A stretch of 47,345 nt of DNA, from NCBI GenBank assembly GCA_046295655.1, contig JBKBMT010000016.1:1-47345 (forward strand), given 5' to 3'. A program made the position numbers and the translations under genes. Origin of the DNA: JBKBMT01 sp046295655 (GTDB lineage Bacteria > Pseudomonadota > Alphaproteobacteria > Rhodobacterales > Rhodobacteraceae). The notes below the pieces were generated by a model. That model saw only the letters and a list, made by a program, of their open reading frames with translations, was not told where the DNA came from and did no database searches. Positions 26,886-34,967 of the stretch are shown one piece after another; position 1 is the first letter of the stretch; each line of letters starts with the position of its first letter.

Positions 26886-27944
26886 TCACAGCCCCGCGGC
26901 CTTGGTCAGGTTGATGCGGAACCGGTCGCGCCGGCGCTGGTAGCGGCGGGTCATCTCGGCCGAGGCATGCCCGAGTTGCTTCTGGACATGGCGTTCGTCC
27001 ACCTCGGCGCTGCTGGCCAGGCCCGCGCGCAGGCTGTGACCCGAATAGAGCCGCCCGCGCTCGGCGCTGGTCAGGTCGGGGCGCAGGCCGGCCGCCTCGA
27101 CCCTCTGCTTGACCAGCCGGGCCACATGCCTGTCCGACAGCCGCTGTCCCGTTGCCCGACGCCCGTCGCGCGACACGCTGACGAAGATCGGGCCGAAGTC
27201 GATGCGGCCGAAGTGCAGCCACTGGCCGAGCGCATGGACGGGGCAGGTCCGGTCGGTGGATCCGCGGGCGATCTCGACCTCGCGCCAGCCGGTCTTGCCG
27301 CGCAGCGTGATCAGCGCGCCGTCCTCCATGACCTCGACCCAGCCGGTGCCGTCGGGCGTATCGTCGCGGCCGTGGTCCAGGCCGACGATCTCGGATCGCC
27401 GCAGGCCGCCGGCAAACCCGACCAGCAGGATCGCCCGGTCGCGCAGGCCGCGCAGGTCGTGGGGCAGGGTGGCGAGCATGGCGACAAGATCCTCGGGCAG
27501 GATCGCCTCCTTCTGCACCGGTGGCCGTGCGTGGCGGCGGCGGATACCGGCCAGCACGGTGGCGATGTGGCGGTCCCGGCGGTCCAGCGGCATGCCGCGC
27601 TGCGCGTAGCCCCAGACCAGTCCCGAGAGCCGCCGCTCGATGGACGCGACCGAGAGGGCAGGGGACCGGCCCGAAGGTGCGGCGAGATCGGCGATATAGA
27701 GACCGATCAGCGCTGGCGCCGGGGGCAGGAGATCGGCGCCGCGCAGGCGGCACCAGCGGGCGAAATGCGCCCAGTCCCGCGCATAGGCCCGCAACGTGTT
27801 GGGCGCCACCGCCTCGCGGGCATAGTCGCGCGCGGTCGTGACCAGACGATCCAGCGCGCCGGAGCCCGCGACATGGGCGGGCAGGGTCAGGTCGTCGAGG
27901 CGGTCTTGCGCCGGCTGGGTGGATTCGTTAGCCTTGTATCTCAT
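26886..27944 (-). CDS. Tyrosine recombinase/integrase (XerC/D-like)
   Basis: 352 residues with ATG at 27944. The N-terminal SAM-like domain (about 30-135) has APNTLRAYARDWAHFARWC. The catalytic set is complete: Arg182 (GLRRSE), Lys217 (GKTGW), His303 and Arg306 (SGHSLRAG), His326 (LGH) and Tyr335 (RRYQRR). It converges on parB and is divergent from ccdA with 22 bp between starts. In a plasmid backbone such an enzyme usually resolves multimers; the dif-like dyad at 28544-28570 is a candidate target. Integration of an element is the alternative, but no att duplication was seen. Confidence 0.9.
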   Translation of the reverse strand: MRYKANESTQPAQDRLDDLTLPAHVAGSGALDRLVTTARDYAREAVAPNTLRAYARDWAHFARWCRLRGADLLPPAPALIGLYIADLAAPSGRSPALSVASIERRLSGLVWGYAQRGMPLDRRDRHIATVLAGIRRRHARPPVQKEAILPEDLVAMLATLPHDLRGLRDRAILLVGFAGGLRRSEIVGLDHGRDDTPDGTGWVEVMEDGALITLRGKTGWREVEIARGSTDRTCPVHALGQWLHFGRIDFGPIFVSVSRDGRRATGQRLSDRHVARLVKQRVEAAGLRPDLTSAERGRLYSGHSLRAGLASSAEVDERHVQKQLGHASAEMTRRYQRRRDRFRINLTKAAGL

Positions 27945-27966
27945 ACGCACAAACCAGGAGCATAGG

Positions 27967-28188
27967 GTGGGACGGATCAAGGTGAACCTGACCCTCGACG
28001 CCGAAGTGGCCGAAGCCGCCCGCGCGCTTGGGCTGAACATGTCGCGCCTTGCCGAGGCTGCCATCGCCGAGGCGGCGAAGGTCGAGCGCAACCGGCGCTG
28101 GCGGGCCGAGAACCGGGCGGCGCTGGATGCCTATGCCGAGGAAGTGGCCCGCGAGGGCCTGCCGCTGGCGCCGTTCCGCAGCTTCTGA
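27967..28188 (+). CDS. ccdA: CcdA-type antitoxin
   Basis: 73 residues. GTG start with AGGAG seven bases upstream. The ribbon-helix-helix half is GRIKVNLTLDAEVAEAARALGLNMSRLAEAAIAEA. The toxin-binding tail NRRWRAENRAALDAYAEEVAREGLPLAPFRSF follows the CcdA pattern RxxWxxENxxA and ends in the usual PLxxFRxF. It neutralises CcdB and represses its own promoter. The short dyad GTAT-CTC-ATAC (27936-27946) in the divergent gap is a possible operator. The toxin gene follows after 12 bases. Confidence 0.9.
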   Translation: MGRIKVNLTLDAEVAEAARALGLNMSRLAEAAIAEAAKVERNRRWRAENRAALDAYAEEVAREGLPLAPFRSF

Positions 28189-28200
28189 GCGGGGGCCGGC

Positions 28201-28494
28201 ATGGCGCAGTTCGATCTGTACCGTCTGCGGACCGGCCTTCTGGTCGTCGATCTGCAGACCGACCTGATCGGGATCGAGGCGTCGCGGATCGTCGCGCCGC
28301 TGCGGGGTGCGGGGCATTATGCGGCCTTTCCCGGCCTGACGCCGGAGGTGGAGACGGACGGCGCGCGCTGGATCGTCCGGGTGCAGGAGCTCGCCGCCGT
28401 CCCGGCGACGGAACTCGGCGCGCCGGTCGGCAGCCTGGCCGGGCATCGGGACGCGCTGAAACGGGCGCTGGACATCCTGATCGACGGTGTCTGA
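28201..28494 (+). CDS. ccdB: CcdB-type gyrase-poison toxin
   Basis: 97 residues, close to the 101 of F-plasmid CcdB. FDLYRLRTGLLVVDLQTDLI, RIVAPLRG near 30 and HRDALKRALDILIDGV at the end align with the CcdB pattern (YRLFVDVQSDI, RMVIPL, DIKNAINLMFWGI). CcdB traps DNA gyrase and kills plasmid-free daughter cells. The C-terminal Trp-Gly-Ile of F CcdB, which contacts gyrase, is Asp-Gly-Val here, so toxicity cannot be taken for granted. Confidence 0.88.
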   Translation: MAQFDLYRLRTGLLVVDLQTDLIGIEASRIVAPLRGAGHYAAFPGLTPEVETDGARWIVRVQELAAVPATELGAPVGSLAGHRDALKRALDILIDGV

Positions 28495-28543
28495 AGGGGC
28501 GTTCCGGGCATTCGGGCGGGACTTTCCGGGGCTGCTTCTGTCA

Positions 28544-28570
28544 TGTCCGATAATGCAAGATTACCGGACA
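28544..28570. repeat. dif/res-like dyad between ccdB and DUF1403
   Basis: 11-bp arms TGTCCGATAAT (28544-28554) and ATTACCGGACA (28560-28570) match at 10 of 11 pairs around a 5-base centre. Arms of about 11 bp with a short asymmetric centre and inner ATAA/TTA ends are the design of tyrosine-recombinase core sites such as dif. The recombinase gene is 600 bp away. It could instead be an operator for the DUF1403 promoter. Confidence 0.45.
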
Positions 28571-28582
28571 TTGCGCAATCGT

Positions 28583-28602
28583 GCAGAAGGCGGCGCTTCT
28601 GC
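28583..28602. repeat. Second dyad next to the dif-like site
   Basis: GCAGAAG (28583-28589) and CTTCTGC (28596-28602) form a 7-bp perfect inverted repeat with 6-base spacer. The palindrome TTGCGCAA (28571-28578) lies between it and the dif-like site. Together 28541-28605 is an unusually dyad-rich, non-coding stretch before DUF1403. Confidence 0.4.
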
Positions 28603-28648
28603 GCGAATATTCTGGCCATAAGCGCCGTCAGGGATTAGGCTCGCGCGC

Positions 28649-29536
28649 ATGTCGAACCCTGGTGGCGACCTGTCGGACCATGCGTGCCTTGTCCCCGCGC
28701 TGCCGGGATGGGTGACGGGCCTTGCCGATGAACCCCTTGAAACTGCGGCCTTCCGTTCCGGTGCGGCGTTGGCGTCCCTGGCCCTTGCGGCGGCACAGCC
28801 GGCGGTTCCGCAGGCGCTGTGGCGCGACCGGCTGGCGCTGGCGGCGGCCGAGCGCTGCGCCGTTCTGGCCGGGCGGCCCGAGCGGATGGCAGAGATGCGC
28901 GACGCGCTGCATCTGACGCGGCCGGGCGACAGCCCGGGTCCGGGCGGCACGATCCTGGCGCAGTGGTCGCGGGCGGTGGCGCGGCCGATCTCGGCGGGGC
29001 ATCTGGCCGGCGCCGTCGCCGGCCCGGGCGAGGATCGGATCGCCCGGTGCCTCGACGCGCCGGGGACAAACCCGGTGGATCGGGCGGCGGCGGCGATCGA
29101 GGCGGTTCTGGGCGCGGATGTCCGTGCCGAGGTTGCGGCGCTGATCCTTGCCGATGCGGTGCTGTCGCGGTCGCTGGGCGGCGCGCATCTGCGGCCGGTG
29201 CTGGCGCTCGGGCTGCGGCCGCGCGATCTGCGGCTGCGCGCCGATGCCTTGCGGCTGGCCTGTCACCGGGCGGCGGCGGCGGGGGTGGGCCGGGCCTTGC
29301 CGCTGGCCGCCGAACTGGCCCGTGCGGCTGCGCGGCTGCGCGCGGTCGTGCCGCGGCTGCGGGCACGCGGCGCGGCGCGGGCGGCGGAGCTGTTCCTGTC
29401 GCGCGACGCGCTGGCGCCTTCGGCGCTGGATTTCATGTCGGACCGCGCCGCGCGGCGGCTGTGCGACCGGCTGGTGGCCCTGGGCGCGGTGCGGGAACTG
29501 ACCGGGCGGGAGACATTCCGCCTCTACGGGCTCTGA
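28649..29536 (+). CDS. DUF1403-family protein
   Basis: 295 residues, alanine-, leucine- and arginine-rich. The shape matches the DUF1403 family of alphaproteobacterial plasmids: an N-terminal PGWVTGLADEPLETAAFRSGAALASL, a central block of helices (AERCAVLAGRPERMAEMRDALHLTRPGDSPGPGG), and a C-terminal SDRAARRLCDRLVALGAVRELTGRETFRLYGL that looks like a winged helix. The function of the family is not known. It is regularly placed next to a scpB-like gene, as here (1 base between stop and next start), which suggests a role in plasmid DNA organisation or segregation (inference). Confidence 0.7.
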   Translation: MSNPGGDLSDHACLVPALPGWVTGLADEPLETAAFRSGAALASLALAAAQPAVPQALWRDRLALAAAERCAVLAGRPERMAEMRDALHLTRPGDSPGPGGTILAQWSRAVARPISAGHLAGAVAGPGEDRIARCLDAPGTNPVDRAAAAIEAVLGADVRAEVAALILADAVLSRSLGGAHLRPVLALGLRPRDLRLRADALRLACHRAAAAGVGRALPLAAELARAAARLRAVVPRLRARGAARAAELFLSRDALAPSALDFMSDRAARRLCDRLVALGAVRELTGRETFRLYGL

Positions 29537-29537
29537 G

Positions 29538-30128
29538 ATGGCACGGCGCGACGAGCCGGGACTGGACCGCGAGCTGGCCGGTCTGCCCGCCGCCCTGCGC
29601 TGGCGGGAGTGGATGCGGCGGATCGAGGCGGTGCTGTTCGCCTCGGCCGGCCCGGTGGCGCGCGAGGATCTGGCGCGGGTGGTGGGGCAGGGGGCGGCGG
29701 TCGATCTGCTGCTCGCCGATCTGGCCGCCGATCTGGCCGACCGGCCCTATGAGGTGGCGCGGGTCGGGGCGGGCTGGATGCTGCGCACCCGGCCCGCCTA
29801 TGCCGCGGCGATCCGCGCGGCGGCGGATGCGGGCGACCAGGCGGTGGATCTGTCCGAACCGGACCTCGCGGTGCTGGCGGCGATCGCCTGGCATCAGCCG
29901 ATCGGCCGCGGCGGGCTGCGCGACCTCTTCGGCCGCGAGATCGGGCGCGAGGTGATCGGGCGGCTGGCCGGACACGGCCTGATCGGCGCCGGCCCGCGCG
30001 AGCCGCGCCGGGGCGCCCCGCATACCTTTGTCACCACCGAACGGTTCCTGGCGGTCTTCGGCCTCGAATCGCTGCGCGACCTGCCCGAACCCGAAGCGCC
30101 GGACGGGGCCGAGCCGGCGGCCGACTGA
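29538..30128 (+). CDS. scpB: Plasmid ScpB-like segregation/condensation protein
   Basis: 196 residues. RRIEAVLFASAGPVAREDLARVVGQGAAVDLLLADLAADLADRPYEVARVGAGWMLRTRPAYAAAI is the first winged-helix domain of ScpB. LSEPDLAVLAAIAWHQPIGRGGLRDLFGREIGREVIGRLAGHGLIG is the second. FVTTERFLAVFGLESLRDLP is the standard C-terminal part. Chromosomal ScpB bridges ScpA and SMC in the condensin complex. No smc or scpA is in the window, so this plasmid copy may use the host complex or work with DUF1403. It ends the plasmid backbone block. Confidence 0.85.
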   Translation: MARRDEPGLDRELAGLPAALRWREWMRRIEAVLFASAGPVAREDLARVVGQGAAVDLLLADLAADLADRPYEVARVGAGWMLRTRPAYAAAIRAAADAGDQAVDLSEPDLAVLAAIAWHQPIGRGGLRDLFGREIGREVIGRLAGHGLIGAGPREPRRGAPHTFVTTERFLAVFGLESLRDLPEPEAPDGAEPAAD

Positions 30129-30149
30129 GCCGCCCCGGATGCCGCCGGT

Positions 30150-31257
30150 TCAGGCCGCCAGCCCCAGCGCCCGGGCCTGGGCCAGCAGCCGGTCGCGCTG
30201 GAAGGCGACGGCGCCGGCATCGGGCTGTGCGCCGGCGATCATCGGCAGGGTCGGATCCTCGACCGGGGTGCGGTGGGCCGACAGCTCCTCGACGATGGCC
30301 AGGCCGCAGAAGGGCACCACGGGTTCGGAATAGCCGCCTTCGTGGATGCAGACCAGCCGTCCGGCGCAGAGCTCGGCCGCCAGTGCCATGACCCGGCGCG
30401 TCATCTCGCGGAAGGTGCCGGAATGGGCCTGCATGCGGGCCAGCGGGTCGAAGCCGTTGGCATCGAGACCCGAGGCGACCACGATCAGGTCCGGCGCGAA
30501 GGCGCGGATGGCGGGTTCGACCAGCAGGGTCACGGCGTCGAGATAGCTGTCATGGCCCATGCCGGGGATCAGTTCGACGTTCAGGTTGAAGCCTTCGCCT
30601 GCCCCGCTGCCGCGGTCGGCCGCGGTGCCCGAGCCGGGCGGATAGCAACCCTGCTGGTGGATCGAGACGGTCAGCGTGTCGGCGCGGTCGTGATAGATGG
30701 TCTCGGTGCCGTTGCCGTGGTGCACGTCCCAGTCCAGCACCGCGACGCGCAGGCCGGGATGGACGGTGCGGGCGGCTTCCAGCGCCACGGGGATATTGGC
30801 CAGCATGCAGAAACCCATCCCGAAATCGGGCTTGCAGTGGTGGCCGGGCGGTCGGGTCAGGGCATAGGCGTTCGCCACCCGACAGCACATCGGCCACCGC
30901 CCGGATCGCCAGCCCCGAGGACAGCGCGGCGATCTCGTAGCTGCCGCGGCCGAAGGGGGCTCCTTCCCCGGCCTCGCCCCCGCCGGCGTCGCTGGCGGCC
31001 TTGAGCCGGTCGAGGTAGGCGGCGGGGTGGACGCGCAGCAGGTCGTCGCGGGTGGCGGGCGGGGCCGAGGCGACGGCCAGATGCGCGGTCAGGCCCGAGA
31101 CGTCCAGCAGCGCCTTGAAGCGGCGCTTGGTCTCGGGCGTCTCGGGGTGGCCGTGGCCTGTCATCGGCTGGACCCAGCCGCCGACCGGCATGACCAGTGC
31201 ATGGGGGCCCTGGTGGTGCCACAGGCACAGTTCGTCGAAGTAGAAACCGGTGGGCAT
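30150..31257 (-). pseudogene. HDAC-like amidohydrolase (class II / HDAH type), frameshifted
   Basis: The gene is readable only in two frames. The N-terminal part (from ATG 31257) reads FYFDELCLWHHQGPHAL, QPMTGHGHPETPETKRRF and SYEIAALSSGLAIRAVADVLSG. It then leaves the frame near 30877-30883. The rest continues in another frame as VANAYALTRPPGHHCKPDFGMGFC, DWDVHHGNGTE, SGLDANGFDPLARM and HEGGYS. All zinc and catalytic residues of the deacetylase family survive. Related HDAH proteins have a few extra residues exactly here, so a 5-base deletion (or +1 error) in CTGTCGGGTGGCG explains it. These enzymes cleave acyl groups from amines. It is the last gene of the formamidase cluster. Confidence 0.8.
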
Positions 31258-31277
31258 CCGGGACTCCTGGCTTGGGT

Positions 31278-32291
31278 TCAGTCGGCGAACAGGGCGCGGG
31301 TCAGTGCCGCACGGCTTGAGACCCCGACCTTGGCATAGATCCGCGCGGTCTGGTTGCGGATCGTCGCCGGCGCCAGTCCGAGGGCGCGGGCGATCTGCTT
31401 GTGGGTCTGGCCCTCGGCGATCAGGTCGGCGATCTCGCGTTCGCGCGCGGTCAGCCGGTCGGAACTGCGTTCCGGCAACAGTCGCAATTCGGTCAGCACA
31501 TGGCCGCCGGCGACCGGGGTCGGGCTGGTCACCGCGCGCAGGCCGCGGGCGCGCAGCGCCTGGAGGAAACTGTCGGACGATTGCTCGCGGCGGTGGTTCA
31601 TCCACATCTCGAGCGCCGCGGCCGAGCCCGCGACCGGCCGGCCGCGGCGGTCCACCAGCAGCCGCAGCGCCGCCCCGTCGGCCTGTTCGCCCTGGTCCAG
31701 CACGGCCTGCATGTGATCCAGCGCGCAGGCCAGGAACACCAGTTCGCGGCCGGTCAGCGGGCTGGCCGACCCGCCGCCGCGGTAGGCCGAGATGAACAGC
31801 TGCGGCCGCAGCGGATTGACCGGGCGGGTGACGACCGAAAGCTTGCGCAAGCCGTAGCGGTCGGACAACGCGATCATGCCGTCGGTCTGGCGCGCACCGT
31901 CGCGGTCGTACTGGGCCCATTGCCGGCCGGACTCGGACATTGCCTTGACGTCGCCGGCCAGCACGTCGTCGTGCTTGATGTCGTTCCAGAAGGCAACATA
32001 GTCGTCCGGCAGGTTCAGCGTGGTGGTGCCGATGATGTCCACCACTGGCGGCATCATGTCGGCCCAGCCGCACCAGGCCGCGTCGAAGCCCACGATCCGC
32101 GACAGGCTTCCGGCGGCCCAGTCGAGAAGCTCCGGCCCGTCGCGTTCGCGCCGGACCTCGTGCAGCATGCCGATGAATCGGCTGAGCGCCTGAAGTTCCT
32201 CGCCCTCGCGCAAGCCCGGTCCCCCCGCAGAGCCCGTGGTGGGTGACGCTGCGTCAGCGTAGGCGGCGGCGGTTCGCCCTGTCAACGCCAC
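31278..32291 (-). CDS. LuxR-family transcriptional regulator
   Basis: 337 residues, GTG start with GAGGAAAAG upstream. The N-terminal 250 residues look like a ligand-binding domain without a clear receiver or autoinducer signature. The C-terminal helix-turn-helix (about 275-335) is typical: DRLTAREREIADLIAEGQTHKQIARALGLAPATIRNQTARIYAKVGVSSRAALTRALF. It overlaps the stop of the formamidase large subunit by 10 bases, so enzyme and regulator are made together. It probably controls the cluster in response to the amide substrate. The palindrome at 39821-39834 before the first transporter gene is a candidate target. Confidence 0.87.
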   Translation of the reverse strand: MALTGRTAAAYADAASPTTGSAGGPGLREGEELQALSRFIGMLHEVRRERDGPELLDWAAGSLSRIVGFDAAWCGWADMMPPVVDIIGTTTLNLPDDYVAFWNDIKHDDVLAGDVKAMSESGRQWAQYDRDGARQTDGMIALSDRYGLRKLSVVTRPVNPLRPQLFISAYRGGGSASPLTGRELVFLACALDHMQAVLDQGEQADGAALRLLVDRRGRPVAGSAAALEMWMNHRREQSSDSFLQALRARGLRAVTSPTPVAGGHVLTELRLLPERSSDRLTAREREIADLIAEGQTHKQIARALGLAPATIRNQTARIYAKVGVSSRAALTRALFAD

Positions 32292-34594
32292 AGCTTTTCC
32301 TCGCCGACCCAGGCCCCGCCCGGCAGGGGGCCGGGCCTCTGCAGCGCGTCAAGCACGTTCTTCATGAACCGCGCGGCGGTGTTCCGCCCGCCGTTCACAG
32401 GCAGCGCCATGGACCAGGCGATCGAGCCGATCGACAGGCAGGCGCCGTGGTTCGCGGTGGTGAACCAGGTCACATCGGCGCGCACCTGCGGGTCCTGGGT
32501 GCCGCCGCGGCCGGGGAAGGCATAGGTGATCTCCTCGCTGACCAGGGGGTAGTTGTCGGAAAACCCCTCGGCCATGGCGATCAGCAGGGTGTGGGGCGGT
32601 GTTCCCAGCGCCAGATCGTACCGGTCGATCTCGATCCCCGCCGCCCCGCCGAGGCCGAGCCCGCTGTCACCGATCTTCTCGTCGGGGCCGATTCCCTCGA
32701 ACATCCAGGCGACCCGGCGGTGGAAGCTGTCGGGCATCCGTTCGAAGAAGGTCGAGCGATCCATTCCCTCGGCGGTGAAGCCAACGCCCACGATCTTCTG
32801 CGGCGCCCGGCCGCGCGCACGCCAGAGCCCCGATCGTTCGCCGGTCGAGGCGAGGTAGCCTTCGCCCGCCTCGGCCTGCCAGGCCCGGCTGCCGGTATCG
32901 AGCTTGCGGACCTCCATGACTTCGGGCGCGCCCTCGCGCAGACCGGAGACCCAGTAATAGCCGTTGCCGCCGGCATAGATCAGCCGCCCGCCGCGGGTCA
33001 GGTAATCCTCGGTCGCATCCATCATCCGCTCGGAATAGTATTCCGGGTGGGTGACGTTGATGACCACGCGATAGGGTTCGAGCGCCGCCGCGCCCTCGGC
33101 GTGCAGGTCGTGGTCAGTCAGGATCTCGTAGTCGTAGCCCGCATTCTCCAGCCACCAGATCAGCGACAGGTCGGCCGGCAACGCCCAGGGGAAGCCCATG
33201 GCGGAGCTGCGATACCTGGGCCGGATGTTCAGGATCGGGCGCAGCCAGCTGGAATAGCAGCAGCCGGCGCCGTCGGAATGGTGGTCGTAGGTCGAGAGGC
33301 CGAATTCGTTCAGCTTGACGAAGTCGATGTCCTGTCGCGTCAGGATCGGGGTATGGGCGGTGATCGCCTGGGCGATGGGGGCCTCGTAGGCCAGGTGTTC
33401 GTTGGCATAGGCGAGGTAGGTGAAGGTGGACATCAGCACCGCGATGGGGGCTTTCGGCGTCGCGGCGCGGACGAAGAAGGGAACGTGATCCTCGGCCCCG
33501 TCGCTGGTCAGGCGCAGGGCATAGACGCCGCTTTTCAGGGCAGCGGGCAGCGTCAGTTCGAGGGTCGGTTCCCAGCGGCAGTCGGTCAGCATGTCGTCGT
33601 GAAAATGCACCCCGCCGTATTGCGAGGGGTTCAGCCGGAAGCAGTCGTCGCGGCCCTGCCAGTTCCAGCCCGTCATCGCCCGGACCGGGCGGTTGACCCC
33701 CTCGGCGTGCAGCCCATGCGGCCCGGTATCCACGATCCGGTCCCCGATCCCGTGGTCGGTGTAGCCGGCGGTCGTGTCCCACAGCGCGACCGCGCCCTCG
33801 GTCTCGAACTGGCCGTCGGCGGCGATGGCGCGCAGGTCGGCCTCGGACAGCGCCCGGGACCAGACGGCCGCGCGGTCGATCTTGCCGTTGTAGAGCGTGG
33901 CGACGAACCGCCCGCGCATGTCGTTCCAGTCCGACGCCCCGGCCCAGAGGAACGGCACCTCGGCCGGTGCGGGATCGGGGGCGAGTTTCATGGTTGCGGA
34001 CACGAGGCTGTCGTAATCGTAGGGGACGACGGGGCCCAGCCGGCCATTGTAGCGGCCGACGCGGCCAAGCTGCACCAGCCGGGCGCTGCGGGTTGCGGCA
34101 TCGAAGCTGGCGGCGACGAAATACCAGCTTCTCGGGATCAGCGGCACCTCGGCCCGGACCTGATCGACATCGCGCCCGTTGCCGAGCCAGAATTCCAGAT
34201 GCCCCTCGGGGTCGATCCCCAGCGCCCAGCCGCGGCTGCCGTGGATGTCCCAGCGGCCGAGCATGGTCTGGCGCCGCTTTCCGGGCGCGGTGGGCCAGAC
34301 GAAGGCGGCGATGGTGAAGCTGCCGCCGGCCGGGTCGCGGGTCTCGAAACCCGGCACCTCGGCGAAGCTTCCCTTCTGGGTGAACTGGCGGCGGACGTGC
34401 AGAAGCTCGGGCACCGCGCCGGGGATTTCTTCCTCGACGAAGCCCGGCCCCTCGGGGTTCTCGTCGCCGTGGACCAGCCGGACCAGCATGGCGCGGATCT
34501 CGGTCACGCCCTCGGCCGAGACCATGAACCGGATGCCTTCGCCCGGTCGGACCGACCAGGGGGTGCAATAGCCGTGAATGCGGTGCTTGGCCAT
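32282..34594 (-). CDS. dmfA2: N,N-dimethylformamidase-type large subunit
   Basis: 770 residues, near the 762 of known DMFase large subunits. The first half includes a concanavalin/laminin-G-like fold (SFTIAAFVWPTAPGKRRQTMLGRWD, RGWALGIDPEGHLEFWLGNG, NGKIDRAAVWSRALSEADL). The catalytic half holds Tyr436 (STYDHHSDG), Glu518 (THPEYYS) and Glu586 (STGERSGLWR). These fit the mononuclear-iron ligands Tyr440, Glu521 and Glu588 reported for DMFase, with a steady offset. The enzyme hydrolyses N-substituted formamides to formate and amine. The small subunit is encoded 4 bases upstream as the tail of the permease ORF. Confidence 0.88.
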   Translation of the reverse strand: MAKHRIHGYCTPWSVRPGEGIRFMVSAEGVTEIRAMLVRLVHGDENPEGPGFVEEEIPGAVPELLHVRRQFTQKGSFAEVPGFETRDPAGGSFTIAAFVWPTAPGKRRQTMLGRWDIHGSRGWALGIDPEGHLEFWLGNGRDVDQVRAEVPLIPRSWYFVAASFDAATRSARLVQLGRVGRYNGRLGPVVPYDYDSLVSATMKLAPDPAPAEVPFLWAGASDWNDMRGRFVATLYNGKIDRAAVWSRALSEADLRAIAADGQFETEGAVALWDTTAGYTDHGIGDRIVDTGPHGLHAEGVNRPVRAMTGWNWQGRDDCFRLNPSQYGGVHFHDDMLTDCRWEPTLELTLPAALKSGVYALRLTSDGAEDHVPFFVRAATPKAPIAVLMSTFTYLAYANEHLAYEAPIAQAITAHTPILTRQDIDFVKLNEFGLSTYDHHSDGAGCCYSSWLRPILNIRPRYRSSAMGFPWALPADLSLIWWLENAGYDYEILTDHDLHAEGAAALEPYRVVINVTHPEYYSERMMDATEDYLTRGGRLIYAGGNGYYWVSGLREGAPEVMEVRKLDTGSRAWQAEAGEGYLASTGERSGLWRARGRAPQKIVGVGFTAEGMDRSTFFERMPDSFHRRVAWMFEGIGPDEKIGDSGLGLGGAAGIEIDRYDLALGTPPHTLLIAMAEGFSDNYPLVSEEITYAFPGRGGTQDPQVRADVTWFTTANHGACLSIGSIAWSMALPVNGGRNTAARFMKNVLDALQRPGPLPGGAWVGEEKLWR

Positions 34595-34598
34595 GGTC

Positions 34599-34967
34599 TC
34601 AGCTTTCCAGAAGGTCGTTCACCCGCAGCAGGAAGACGGCGTGATAGGCCTCGTCGCGGGTGGCATAGGTCTTGTCGTCCACGACGCGCGGCGGCTTGCC
34701 CGGATCGCCCGAGAGCGCCAGGACCGAATAGGTCCAGGCCCCGGGTTCGCCGTCCTGGAGGATGGCATACTTGTCGGGCATCTCGCCGCGGCGGAAGTAG
34801 TTCAGCACCCGCGCGAGCGCGTCGGAATGGGGGCCGAGGGGGGCCTGCCGGTGTTCCTCGATCAGCTCGGGGGTTATCAGGCGCTTCAGCCGGTCGCGCA
34901 GGCGCTTGTCGAAGCGGCGATAGGCGATCAGTTGCTTGTCGGCGATCTCGGTGGCCTCTTCGGGCAT
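34599..34967 (-). CDS. dmfA1: N,N-dimethylformamidase small subunit, internal start within the fusion ORF
   Basis: Met388 of the fusion ORF (ATG at 34967) is preceded by GGGGGGAGAGG, the strongest Shine-Dalgarno sequence in this cluster, at proper distance. Initiation here gives a free 122-residue small subunit; the family is about 130. MPEEATEIADKQ, ELIEEHRQAPLGPHSD and HAVFLLRVNDL follow the small-subunit pattern. The large subunit starts 4 bases after its stop, the order and spacing of known dmfA1A2 pairs. It is listed separately because both a fused and a free form may be made. Confidence 0.7.
   Translation of the reverse strand: MPEEATEIADKQLIAYRRFDKRLRDRLKRLITPELIEEHRQAPLGPHSDALARVLNYFRRGEMPDKYAILQDGEPGAWTYSVLALSGDPGKPPRVVDDKTYATRDEAYHAVFLLRVNDLLES

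Noticed and set aside
26886..30128. Integron, transposon or integrated phage around the tyrosine recombinase
   Set aside because: No attC arrays, terminal inverted repeats, transposase or phage genes were seen. Plasmid backbone genes on both sides fit dimer resolution.
30150..31257. Programmed ribosomal frameshift in the HDAC-like gene
   Set aside because: No slippery heptamer or downstream structure is evident at the break. A small deletion or sequencing error explains it more simply.
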